Source: Tillandsia leiboldiana (taxonomy: Eukaryota; Streptophyta; Magnoliopsida; Poales; Bromeliaceae). From it: 64,000 nt of DNA. The translations under genes were made by a program, and so were the position numbers. Position 1 is the stretch's first letter. Each line of letters starts with the position of its first letter. The notes under the pieces are model-generated. The model was given only the letters and a program-made list of their open reading frames with translations. It was not told the DNA's origin and searched no databases. The stretch lies in contig CM055063.1 of assembly GCA_029204045.2 (NCBI GenBank), positions 37,977,562 through 38,041,561 of the forward strand, given 5' to 3'. Shown here piece after piece: positions 23,001 through 34,700 of this stretch.

Positions 23001-26000
23001 CTAGATTCTCAATTCCATTTTCCATTCTCATACGAAAGTGTTTAAAGCCCTAGGTTTTTCCTATCATGCAACCTATCATATTAGGATAATGTTTATTAAG
23101 TTAACATGCTAAATAAGCCAGAAAACTATGAACAAAGAAAGTGATCACCCGTTTTCGGTCATATTTTCTACCTCAGCCGAGCTTGCTCCTAGTGGAGTGG
23201 GCCTGATCTCTTGAAGCACCAAAAGGAACCCTAAAAATTGTTATAACGTCATTAGAAATTCAAAAATTTTCATCTAAACACCAAAAACTCAAGATCCTTA
23301 AAAATCTCAAATCATCTCTTTCTTGTTGCAAATCAAACCGTGAGAGAGAAAGTTTCTTCTTCCTCCTAGAGCTTTTCCTTTTGAAGCTCCTCGCTGTCCC
23401 CAAGCTTTGAATGAGATCAAACCCGAGCTTGAAAGCTTTCCCAACAATGGCAATTTCTTCTTTGGTGGGAGAGAAAGAGAAAGGAAGGATGGAGTAAGAG
23501 AGAGGGAGAAGAAGTGGAGAGGGGAGATGCGGCTACTATTGAATTGGCTAGGGCACTGTGGATTAGGGCAAGCAGTGTGTTGCCTCTTTTATTGAGCTGC
23601 GACAATAGCAACTAAACCCCTCCGCTTTATCAAATTTGTAAAAAAATGGGTCGGTTTGTTAAAGCACCAATGGAACTCCATCTTCGCTACAGTGAGAAGC
23701 TATTGTAGGAATTTTGTTGAAAAAGTTATTAGTGCTTCAAACAACACTTTTGGAGAGGCTTCGGCTAAAAAGCGGGCCCCAAAAGGTGTTTTTTTTTTCC
23801 CCTCTCAAATTTTATTTCTTTTATTGGTTGCTAATAGCATGTTCGCTTGTTTGTGCGCCGTGTGTCCAGGACGAGAAACAAAAGAAGTTGCTGCAAGCTA
23901 GAAGTATTAGGCTTCTGGGGTATGTGGCCTCCTTATTTTTCCTTCTTCTATTCTATTTCATTGTAATGTCGAATATTTGTGAAATAACTTCTTAGTGAAA
24001 TGAACTCTCAATTGTACTCTTTCCTGCTGCAGGAAATACAAGATATCTGATGGTGCATATTCTTTTCTCCATTCTTCAGGGACTATTGGTCAAGTATGTT
24101 ACTTCCATCAAGTATATTGCTTAACTAGGATATCATCTGATAATTAGAAGTTTAGTTTATTGTATGAATGATTGTGATGTAGGCTGAGACTATGAAAGAA
24201 AAACGTAGGCGGGCAGTTCAGTTTTCCAAGGCGGGCTTGGAAGTTCCTGAAGAAATTCTACCTTTTGAAAAGGACAGACAGAAAGTCTCTGAGGATATTG
24301 AAATCAGTGAGAAAATTGACAGCGAGAAAATTAACTCTGTTCAAACCAACCTAGAAAGTGTTGATCGTGGAGAGCAACAAGATGTTGAAAATCATAGCCT
24401 ATCTTTTACATCTAGCATAAAAGCAATTAGTAAAAGCAAACCAGTTGCATATATTGGATCAAATGTGTCACTGCCAACAGAAGAAACAAATAGAGTCGTC
24501 AATATGGGAATTTCAGAAAAGCAGAAAAACTCTCCACCAATTTGTAGTCATGCTGCTATAGCACATGACGTTAGTTTGCAGGTGTGTTATTTTTTATGCC
24601 TCTCTTAGTAGTACCTTCTATGTTATATGTGCTTGTGTTGAGTTAATCACTTTACCATCCATTGATTAGTTAGTTTTTTTTTTGTGCGCAATTTCATTGT
24701 TAATTAATCTTTATTGACTTCAAATATATACTTTTCAAATCAATTGATGATTGTTATTTCAAGACATGCATTATGAATATCTAGTTTAAATAGCTTACTC
24801 TTGATTTTTAGTTACTGCACTGCAAATATTATTAATCTTTCACGGTCAACAAATGTGGATCTCATTAGTGCTGCCCTATGGATTTACTTGAGATGAAAAC
24901 ATTTTATGCCATCATGATATACGCTCCTACCAGGACAGGAACTGGTATGTGGTGCAGCGCTTGCTTTAAGTATGTTTGTTTGATGTGTTTTTTTGACTAT
25001 TATGATTATTATACGTCTGTTTGTTCCTAGGACCATGTAATAATATTGTATCGATACATTTTCAGCTCATCAGATGACTCATTATTTTTCTTTCCTTTCT
25101 TTTTTCTTCTATCTATCTTTGTCCAGGACAAAGGGGTAGAAGGACCAAAACCATGTTGCCAAACTGCAAAACTGTCTAAAGATACGTTTCTCCAGGGAAA
25201 TTTTAACTCCCCTATTGTAGTGCATGTAACAAGGCCAGCTGAGGTCGAGGAGAAAAGGAAAGATCTCCCAATAATAATGATGGAGCAGGAAATAATGGAA
25301 GCTATCAACGAGCATTCTATTGTTATTTTGTGTGGAGAGACAGGATGTGGTAAAACTACACAGGTTCCTCAGGTGTGTTCCATCTACTTGTTGTAACCGT
25401 AGCTTCATAGGAGTGCTATTGACTAAAACAGTTCAAAAAATCATGAGCAGCTTTGTTGTTACAGACCTGGACAAGGAATTGTTGATAAAAAAAATAAGAA
25501 TAGTTTGTTTCCCTGAAGTGACATTTTTTTCCCCACAAGCCTAGCTATTGCTTTTCGGAGTAGAAAAACTATTCCAGAAGCCAAGCCAACTTGGTGTAAA
25601 AGTTTCAATTTGCTATTTATTATTTTTTCTTGTATTATGTCATGTTGCAGTTCTTATATGAAGCTGGCTTTGGGTCAAGTAGTCGTTGTGACAGAAAAGG
25701 AATAATTGGTGTAACCCAACCGCGTCGTGTTGCTGTTCTTGCTACGGCTAAAAGAGTTTCCTTTGAGTTAGGTCTTGGTCTTGGAAAGGAGGTTGGTTTT
25801 CAAGTTCGGCACGACAAAATGATAGGAAAGAACTGTTCCATTAAGTTCATGACAGATGGAATTTTGCTTCGAGAAGTCCAGGTTCCTTGCTGAAAGCTTT
25901 GGCTTACATGCATTTTGTAGATTTGAAACTATCTTTAAATCTACTAGTATTTTGCTTTCTAGAAAGGTTTCTTCGGACATTGCATAGATTAGCATATTGT

Positions 26001-29000
26001 TGTCACCTTTCAGAGTAATGATCCGCATGTTTGTGTTTTTGCATTAAATTAAAAGTTTCTTCCGGAGAAAAAAATCAAGCATTTAGAATATTAATCGTGA
26101 TTAAAATGTTGTTACAGCTAAGTAATGATGGTAGTAGATACAGAAAAAATTAAAAAGAATGTAATCTTGGTTATGCATCATTTCAGGATTACATATTAGA
26201 ACATCACATATAGATGGTTCATTCATACCCACGTAGGTACATAGTGCACCTCGATTCGGAAGAGATAGTAACTAATCTTCCAGAAATTGGACTGTGATTG
26301 TTAAACACAGTTGCTGTGATGTTTTTTGTGTCGAACTCGTTTTGAATTTATATTAATTAATATTTTCTTCAGAAGCTCAAGTTGTCTGAATGAAATTGAA
26401 GTACTATTCAGGGTGCTAATTAGTTGGCTTTTTTTTCAGGGTGATTTCTTATTAAAGCGCTATTCTGTGATCATCTTGGATGAGGCTCACGAAAGGAGCT
26501 TGAACACTGATATACTTATTGGCATGCTATCACGAATAATAAAGCTTCGACAGGTTAGAAAAATGTAGTGAATTATTTTTTTTTTTTCAGTTTTCTTAGG
26601 AAAGAATCTTCTTGTTTTATTAACTATTTCGAACACACATGATAGAAATTTTATGAGGAGCAGCAGGAGAAGATTAAATCAGGAGCGAGGCTCAATCCAG
26701 AAAATATGATCAGTCAGTTAAAGCTCGTGCTAATGAGTGCCACTTTGCAAGTTGAGGATTTCATTTCTAATAGAAGATTATTCAGTGAGGCCCCTCCTGT
26801 TCTAACGGTCCCAGTAAGACAATTTCCTGTCACTTTTCACTTTTCAAAAAGGACCCACGATGATTATATGTTACAAGCTTATAAAAAGGTCATGTCAATC
26901 CACAAGAGGCTTCCACCTGGTGGAATACTTGTGTTTGTCACAGGCCAGAGGGAAGTTGACTTCCTGTGTAAGAAGCTAGAAAGAGCATCACAAAACTCTT
27001 ACGAAAAGAAATTCACAAGAAAGGGAGAGAATCAGATAAGTGCAAGCTCAGAACCGGACATGAAGGAAATCAGTGAAGCCTATGAAATAGGAAGCGATTC
27101 ACCTGATAACCAGAATAACAGACTCAGTTCATACGATGAGGATGAGAATAATTTGGAAATTAATTCCGATTCTTCTGATTTGGAAACAGAGAGTGAGATT
27201 GACATTGATTGTGAGGATGAAGAAGATGAAGAGCCTATTACTTGTGAAGGCCCACAAGAAGTCAGTTCGATTTTGGATTTTCTAAGAGACAAAGAGCGTA
27301 TATCTTCACTCAAGGCTTCTTTTGATGCCCTAGCTGGAAATTCTAGGGTACAAAGTTGTGAAGAGAGCCCTAGCTCCCTCATCACTCATAATATGAAAAA
27401 ATCGCAAGAAATGAAGATTTTATCTGCTGGTCCCCTCCATGTCTTGCCACTTTACGCAATGCTACCTGCTTCTGCTCAGCTTTGCGTATTTGAGAATGTG
27501 CCTGAAGGGGAAAGGCTTGTAGTTGTAGCCACAAATGTTGCTGAGACTTCTTTAACTATTCCTGGCATAAGATATGTGGTTGATACAGGAAAAGTAAAGG
27601 TCAAAAAGTACAATTACATCAATGGGGTGGCGGCTTATGAAATACAGTGGATAAGCAAAGCATCAGCCTCCCAGCGGGCAGGACGAGCTGGAAGAACGGG
27701 GCCTGGACACTGTTACCGCCTCTATTCCTCCGCGGCCTATAGTAAAGATGATTTATTTCCAGAATTTTCCAGTCCTGAGATTTCCAAGATTCCAGTAGAT
27801 GGTGTTGTCCTCCTGATGAAGTTCATGGGTATTGATAAGGTTCTGGCTGTGAAAATATTTCTTACTCGTTTTCCATATATTATATTTTCTTTACATATAA
27901 AGATATTTGATTCATGCACCTGCCAGTGAAGTCTAAATTTTTGAATTTGTCTTTAGATACATACTGCTATATTTATTGAAAGCCTTTTAAAGAACTTTGT
28001 TATACAAAACCTATTTTCCCCCATGAGTTGGAGCATGCTCGTAAGAACCTGCACATTCAAGCGGTACATATGAATATTCATCTTTTACAGGAGTATACAT
28101 GTAATAGATCATTTTGCAGGGATATGCATAAGATCGCTCTTTCCCATGTGCGTAACTTATATATTAATATCTATTCATATCTTCTAGGTCGCCAACTTTC
28201 CTTTCCCGACACCTCCGGAGAAGGAAGCTTTGGTGGAAGCTGAACGTTGCTTAAAGGCCCTTGAGGCGCTTGATAGCAATGGCGGACTTACACCTATGGG
28301 GAGGGCCATGGCACAATACCCAATGAGTCCCCGCCATTCCCGAATGCTTCTAACAATTATTCAAATCATGAGAAATAAGCAAAGCTACCCCAGATCAAAC
28401 TTCCTACTAGGGTTTGCAGTCGCTGCTGCATCAGCCTTAAGCTTTTCTAGCCCTTTCCTTTTTCACTTTGGTGAGAACCACGAAACCAGGAATGAAATGG
28501 ATCAAGAAGAGAAATCTGACCAAGTGAAGGAGGCCCCACAAGAGAAGGAGAGGCAGAAGAAGCTTAAATCAATGGCTAGAGAGGCTTATGCAAGATTTTC
28601 CAATCCCAGCAGTGATGCTTTAACTGTAGCTTATGCTCTACAGTTATTTGAACTCGCAGGAAACTCTTTAGAATTTTGCAGGAAAAATTCACTTCATTTG
28701 AAAACCATGGAAGAGATGTCAAAGTTGAGAAAACAGCTCCTTCGTCTGGTTTTTCATCACGGCAAGCTTAATGAGGGATTCGCTTGGAATAATGGATCTA
28801 TTGAGGATGTAGAGAACTCTTGGAGGAATAATTCCAACATTTCCAATAAAAACCCTTTACAAATGTTTGAAGAGGAGATTATAGGGCAAGCCATATGTGC
28901 CGGTTGGGCTGATAGGGTTTCAAAGCGTGTTCGAGCAGTTCCGCAATCATCAGAAAATGATAAAAAAATCCGAGCCATTCGTTACCAGTCTTGTGCTCTG

Positions 29001-29690
29001 AAAGATACTGTATATCTCCATCGCTTCTCTTCCGTTTCTCAATCTGCATCAGATTTTCTAGTTTATTCCGAACTTCTTTACACAAAGAGGCCATACATGC
29101 ATGGGGTAACCATGGTAAAGTCCGATTGGCTACTGAAGTATGCAACTCCTCTTTGCACCTTTTCAGCGCCACTAAAAGATCCTAAGCCCTATTACGAACC
29201 TCTAAGTGATCAAGTGTTTTGTTGGGTCAGTCCCACTTTTGGCCAACATAATTGGCAGATTCCTTTACATAGTATTCCTATCGAAAATAGCATACTACGG
29301 TTGAGTGTGTTCTCTTGTGCTTTGCTTGAAGGTGATGTGTTGCCTTGTTTAAAATCTGTTCAAAAGTTTCTCACAGCACCACCATCTAATATATTGAGAC
29401 CCGAGGCATTGGGCCAAAGAAGAGTTGGGGATCTTTTGAATACAATGAAGGTTGGATCGAGGATTATGGACAGCCGTGCAATGTTAAGAGAGATGTGGAG
29501 CAAAAACCCTAATTTTTTGTATTTAGAGATTCAGCAGTGGTTTCAGGAGAGTTTTCATAATCGGTTCAGAGAAGTGTGGGAACAAATGCATTGCGAGGTT
29601 CTTCTCGAGGGCCGTGAACTTTTCCCGAAGCGGGCGAAAAAGGGGAGGAAAAGAGATGAGATGGAATCATATAAAGTCAAGAATGCATAA
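16928..29690 (+). CDS. DEAH13: DEAH-box ATP-dependent RNA helicase, DEAH13/DHX37/Dhr1 family (complete, 11 exons)
   Basis: In this family the protein is a nucleolar helicase of the small-subunit processome that acts on U3 snoRNA-pre-rRNA duplexes (known for yeast Dhr1 and human DHX37). Exons: 16928-17013, 17224-17290, 17394-17468, 23870-23919, 24033-24093, 24183-24581, 25127-25372, 25651-25881, 26440-26553, 26646-27839, 28188-29690. All introns are GT-AG. Together they give one frame of 1,341 codons plus TAA. Motifs: GETGCGKT (Walker A, about residue 316), TQPRRVA, DEAH at about 419-422, SAT after the tenth junction, TNVAETSLTIPG, and QRAGRAGRTG at about 786. An acidic insertion at about 600-640 is typical of the family, followed by the HA2 and OB-fold C-terminal parts in exon 11. 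The N-terminus has the lysine-rich VGKKKGKLKGG segment expected of a nucleolar protein. Intron 3 is 6.4 kb because of LTRs I and H; the others are ordinary. The start is the first in-frame ATG. No defect was seen. Confidence 0.93.
17027..17060 (+). repeat. Poly(T) tract in helicase intron 1
   Basis: A run of about 34 T lies shortly after the donor site at 17014. It is probably a slippage-prone simple repeat and leaves the splice signals intact. Confidence 0.9.
18237..18600. repeat. Minisatellite in LTR I, unit about 53-62 bp, about six copies
   Basis: Each unit contains 'tactactctccaatcggttg', then a 'cacgcctcttggagaccc'-like part, then 'gatgat'. Copies starting near 18424, 18477 and 18531 are 53-54 bases apart and nearly identical. 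Earlier copies are longer and more diverged. Confidence 0.8.
18600..18860. repeat. Array of short inverted-repeat units in LTR I
   Basis: Six or so units follow the scheme GGAGTCgaGGGATGATcggCACTCC. The first and last 5-6 bases of each unit are complementary, so each can form a small hairpin. Spacers include 'ggtacataatg', 'atgcacacgag' and 'gatgcttccggaaggcc'. Related units occur at 13329-13500. Confidence 0.7.
19132..22969 (-). repeat. Solo LTR H (3.8 kb chromovirus LTR) nested in LTR I
   Basis: The left end is TGTCACGCCCCGGGG and the right end is GGGCCCTCACA. AAGTT is duplicated at 19127-19131 and 22970-22974. Read on minus it is collinear with LTRs A, B and C over both ends: the start shares a 'cagcagcttatggaggcct'-like block, and the end has the same hairpins. 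A TATA box (TATAAATA on minus) lies at 22094-22101. GC-rich sequence upstream of it has CACGTGGC-type motifs. Long open frames in the GC-rich part are composition effects. Confidence 0.9.
22094..22101 (-). promoter_or_regulatory. TATA box of LTR H
   Basis: TATAAATA on minus sits at the same relative place as the TATA boxes of LTRs A, B and C: just downstream of the GC-rich CACGTGGC-bearing segment. Any transcript from it would run antisense to the helicase. Confidence 0.6.
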
Positions 29691-31362
29691 AACTAGGATT
29701 GATATGACTTGTGATTTTTCACCACCTTGGCTGCTGTTTGAAGAGTTCAATGCCCATACAAGCTTTTCTAGAAAGATAGTAAACTCTATATTGAGGTTCG
29801 CAGATATAATGTGGACAATAAATTTTATTGTAGTCAGAGTTTAGTAATCTGTGACTAGTTTGAGAGTGATGTGCCTTATTAATGGGCAAATATATCTCCA
29901 CTAAAGGCAAAATATTACTCTTAATTCCAATTTACCTGGTATTTTAATGGCCACATTTGCTTGTACTCTTTTCTTTTGGCTCATGCAATGCGGTATATTA
30001 TGTTAACTTATGTTTCCTTTTGCATCTTTAATGCAGCTATCATGCATGATGGCACCGCAAGAAATCGGAGTTGTGCTTTCTCTGCAGCCTTGTTCTTTAC
30101 CAACGCCTCAACCAAATTCGTGAAATTGGGTTCGCGAATTGTATAGCCAGAGCTGAGAAAGCTTGGACCGCAACTTTTAAGGCTTGTCTCTGCGATTTGA
30201 CTCACCAAGCATGATGTGATCGGAAAATTGATTAATTTAAATTCACCCTAGTTGATTTTGAAGGGTGACGAAAGAGTTACTTATTTGGCGTCCATTTTTA
30301 TTGCGCCTGTCTCGGAAAAGCTGTACTTCTTAAGAGCAAATATAAGCGACCTACCTGTATGCTGTAATTATAGACAGACGAGTGAAATGCCAATGTGCGT
30401 TAGGGAGAAAATTGATTTCATTTGGAGTTAAAAAGTGCTTATAGTTGTTTTTTCATTGGACTTTTTTTACAATTACTCTCTAATAATTTTTTTTTTTTTA
30501 TAAATTACTTTCTAAATTTTATATTTGTAAAGTTGATTTTATTTCTGTCAAATCAGCGGAAGTATTTAAGTTGAAAATCATATTTTAAATATGATGAATG
30601 ATTTACCGTGTCGCTGGTCTCCTTCCTCTTTTTATTCTTTTTTTTACGTCCTTCAAATTTTCAAATATTATTTCAAATGAAAATTTTTTATTTTCAGTTT
30701 GCCTCCTCCTTTTCTCCTTTTCTTTCGGTATATCGATTTCTAAAAATTACTTGCTTTGCCTTGGACTCTTTTCTTTCTCTTTTTCCGTTAAATTTTTAAA
30801 AATTACTCTCTTCTTCCATCAAATCTCTAAAAATTATTTTAAATATAATTTTTTCATTCCGTTGTGCCTTCTTTTCTTCTCCTTCTCTTTTCGTTCATCA
30901 AATTTTAAAAATTATTTTAAACACGATAAATGGTTTCATAAAATTTCAAAATTTACTTTAAATACAATAAATAATTTAAACACGATAAATGGTTCTGTCT
31001 AAACAAAGAAAATTATTTATCATGTTCAACTAAAAATACGAGAACTATTATCGTATTCAACTTAAACACCTCATTTTCTGGCGCTTACCTGGCACATAAG
31101 TGGGTTAATATGCGAAACACGGTAAACTATTCACTGCATTTGGATATGAAAATTTATTCACCGTGTTCAACTTAAACACCTCACTGGTCCTGTTACTCGC
31201 GAGGCGTACTCATAACAGATATAAAATCATTTTAACAATTCCAAATTTTACGAAACTATTAATAAAAAAAAAAATCAGAAATTTTTGCAAAAAAAGCCCT
31301 TTTTCATTTCATTACACAGTCAGCCGAAATCAAAGAAACCAAAGTACACTAGAAATATCCCA
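29691..31362 (+). other. Helicase 3' UTR and AT-rich intergenic DNA
   Basis: AATAAA at 29817-29822, 127 bases after the stop, is a plausible polyadenylation signal. A possible spliced 3' exon starts after 'tttaatgcag' near 30035 but has no recognisable coding content. From 30240 to 31362 the sequence is T-rich low complexity and several 'caccgtgttcaacttaaac'-type phrases repeat. No further gene was seen. Confidence 0.45.
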
Positions 31363-31725
31363 ATTCATGTTGGAAAAATTTATCTTTTCAAATTAATTTT
31401 TTTAAATAATTTAAACTTAATTTAAACTTGAAACACTATAAAACAAAATTTAGATGAAGCCTGTGAATGTCGAGGCGTGTGCGAGCACTGTCCTAGAAGC
31501 GAGATTGCCCCTCCACGTGCGAGGCTCCAGCAATCACCCCTAGCGATACAACGACCACTGTCCACCCCGTCGGCAACGACTCCGGGATGGTGCGTAGCGA
31601 ACCCAACGTCTTTCAGAGATCCAGCAAAAATAGAAACTCAAAGAGGAAAATTGAAAATGTAAATCACAGTATATTGTAGCACTGTAAATTAAGAGAAGTG
31701 TACTGTAGCTTAAGAGAAGATGCTG

Positions 31726-34700
31726 TGTGGTGACCCAGACCTTTGCTGGGCTTCTTCAGTGTGACCAGCAGCTTCTGGAAGCCTACGTGGCTTGTCGGCG
31801 GTGTTCGCGCGCCTATTTGGACACAAGAGATGGACCCTGTGAGCTTTGGTTGGCTGTATTGGCCTTCGGCTGCTTTTGCCGAATTTTAGGAAAGGATTTT
31901 GGCCAAACAGAGGGTGGATTTGGGTTCAGTGCGGAAAAACGCTTGGAAATGACTTTTTGTTTGCTTAATTCTGAGTCCGGATGCCCAAAAGCGGGCTCCC
32001 GGAAGTTTTGGCAGTTTTTGGGGTTTGCGGGAGCCTCCGGCAAATTATAGGTTTGGAATTTGGCAAAATGGACACCGTTTTTGGAATCAGCGCGCGAAAA
32101 CGGTCAAGATGGGCTATTTGCTTGATGTTTTTGGGTTGGCGGTTACTGTTCATGCCGGAACAGTACTTCCGGCGATCACCGGCGGCGGCTGGCGGCGGCG
32201 GGCAGCGGCGGAAGGCGGCGGAAGGCGCTCGGGCAGGCGGCGCGCGGCCGCGGGCAGGCGCACAGGGGCGCGGGCAGGCGCGCGGTCCACCGCGGAGGTC
32301 GTGCACCGGGGGCGGGCCACGTGGCGCTCTCCGGTTGGCCGGTTCAGCAGGCGCGGTCCACTGAATTTTGGTCCGGGTGCACGGTAGACCGGGTGGACAC
32401 GTGGCGAGTGGTGATTGGTTCGGTGTTGTGCTCCCGGTCCACACAACCTGTGGAGTCGTTGGCCGGGGCAGGTGCCGTACGCCCGGGGCAGGTGGCCGTA
32501 CGGCCCGGGTCAGCCGCGACGTGCGCGGTCCACGGCGCGACGTGCGTGGTGCACGGGTTGCCGGGCCACGTGTCGCGTCGCCATTCGCGGGCGCAGGTGC
32601 ACCGGGTGCAGTGGGGGCCCGGGGGAGTGTGGACTGGGCTGTGTGGTGGACCGGGCCGCACTGTGCGCGCCCGAAAGTTGTGGGCCGGGCCGCACTGTGC
32701 GCGCCCGGAAATTTCCGGGCGCCCGAAATCCCGGACAGAATGGGAATTTTCCCATTTGTTTCTCCAGCACTATATATACCAACCCGAGCCCCCCTTCTTT
32801 GCTTTCTTTCTCTCAACCCTTTCACTTTCTGCCCGAGCCCCCTCAAGCTAAGTTGTTCACCTCTTCACCCTTGATCTTCCTGCCAAGTTCTAGGATTTTT
32901 GAAGGCACGAATCCCGAGGTTCCCCATTTTACGGTGCGGCGCGACGTTGCATTCCTGGGTTCTTCTTCGGCGCAGCGACAGTGTTTTAGCTCCCCTGGGC
33001 TACCCCGAGATCATTTTGCTGTGATTCTTGCGCCGGCAGACTCCTAAGAGGTAGGGCTTCATCTTTCGTATTGATCGCGTTTTCCCGTTGCGAGTTTTTG
33101 GCACGGATCCCGAGGCAACACTGTGACCCATTTTCTGTTTGGCTTTGTGGGACAGCATCAAGGTGTTTTGGCCATATCTTTGCGCACAAGCGTCAGCCGG
33201 AAACGAGCTTATACAACTTTTTCATCTACAGATCGCAAGGAACGCGCTCGTATTTTTCTTGGATTTTTCTGAGATTTCATCAGAGGTGAAAATTACTGTT
33301 TTCTCAGTGAACAGTGTACAGTTTTAATACAGATTTTTGTATGAGTGTACCCCCTTGCCGAATTTTTATCTTGGCTTACCGAACTCCGATTTGGGCGTGC
33401 AAGGTACCGTTGCGAAGCTATCGACGCGAGGATCGCTGTGATATTTTTCTTGGAATTTCCTGGGCACTTTCTGCAGGTGATAATTTAACAGTTTTGAATC
33501 CGAGGTTGTATGTGGTTATAAGAGCAATAATTGAGAGCCTAAGTGTAATTAGTGAGCTTTGTATTGTGCCAGGAGGGTTACGGGTGTGCTGAACTTATTG
33601 GAGCAAGGGATTAGAGTTATCTGGTGTTTTCAGCTGTTGGGCTTTGGACAGTCAGCTTTTCAGGTGGGTGCCTTATTCCCGGAACCGGTGGACGGTTCTC
33701 TATATTGTTATATGTTAGCATTGCATGCAGGTGTACGGTACAATAACTGAAATTGGTCGGTAAGTTGAACAGTGAGGATTCTATGGAAATCGCAAGTGAA
33801 TTTCTCATAGTATGACAATGGTATAATCAAATATTCATGTTGGTGATTAGTGGAAGCCCACCTAAGGCAAGGTTACCATATCTGGATTAATTATCATGCC
33901 ATATTAGCACATAACCTTTTATGAGGCTGGTTTATGCATTGGGATAGGATTATGTAGTTATGTGCAGGTTCTACTCCAAGGAGTGATTATGGATCGAAAA
34001 TCATGGACAGGTATGGTCATTGCTAATTCTGGCATGAGGTTTATTTTCTTTATCCTTCTTAAGGACAAATGCATGCTTGTATGGACATATGTGTATGAAC
34101 ATATAGTTAGGCCATCTTTTACTGCTGCACTACATATTGGAATTTGACTTAGGAGAAACCATGATTGCTTTCTTTCTCCTTTTTATTTAAACTTTTGAGT
34201 CATGTTGCTCGGGTTCGAGCAGAGGTTTGGGATAGTGTAGCTGGGACCTTAGGGTCAGAGACAGGGTGTGCTTGATGTTGGATTGTGGGTTATTGCGGCA
34301 ACCGCGGACAGTAGGCGGTTGACCGGATCTTGATTAATTTACCCAATTGTGGGTTATGGGTTATTGCGGTGACCGCGGACTTTGGGCGGTTGACCGGATG
34401 TTGACTATTGCATCAGATTGGGTATCAGATTTGTTCTAGTGGATGGTGTTTCCCACTTTTTGAGTATTATTGCATCAGATCGGGGTTTTGTTAGTGGACG
34501 GAGTTTCCCACTTTGATCATAGTCTTGATCCAGTCCTGCTATTATGAGACAGAGGTTACAGAGATACTCGATACAGTGATGCTTGATACAGTGATACTTT
34601 ACTCGTGTGGGTCGCTCCCCTCGAGTGCCACTCCGGAGTAGGCTTTCCACGGTGCAGAGCGCCGGGCACCATGCTGGGTTTTGAGTCCTTGGGACTCCTT

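Larger units (their letters stand above)
17608..23663 (-). repeat. Solo LTR I in helicase intron 3, interrupted by LTR H
   Basis: The left end is TGTCACGTACTGAG at 17608. The right end reads GTTAAA at 23658-23663, where GTTACA would be expected from LTR E. GCACC flanks both sides (17603-17607 and 23664-23668). Removing the nested LTR H leaves about 2.2 kb, with no internal region, so this is a solo LTR in antisense to the helicase. It contains a minisatellite at 18237-18600 and hairpin-like units at 18600-18860, and a purine-rich block at 23460-23530 as in LTR E. Confidence 0.72.

Noticed and set aside
27080..27385. Serine-rich open frame on minus in helicase exon 10
   Set aside because: It is the complement of the acidic segment of the helicase.
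29953..30208. Small open frames after the helicase, with a TTTAATGCAG acceptor-like site
   Set aside because: No conserved motif in either direction. A spliced 3' UTR or chance is more likely; noted only in the 3' UTR entry.
31965..33047. Overlapping GC-rich open frames of 90-293 codons
   Set aside because: They fall within LTR A's GC-rich segment, run in all frames on both strands and show no domain.
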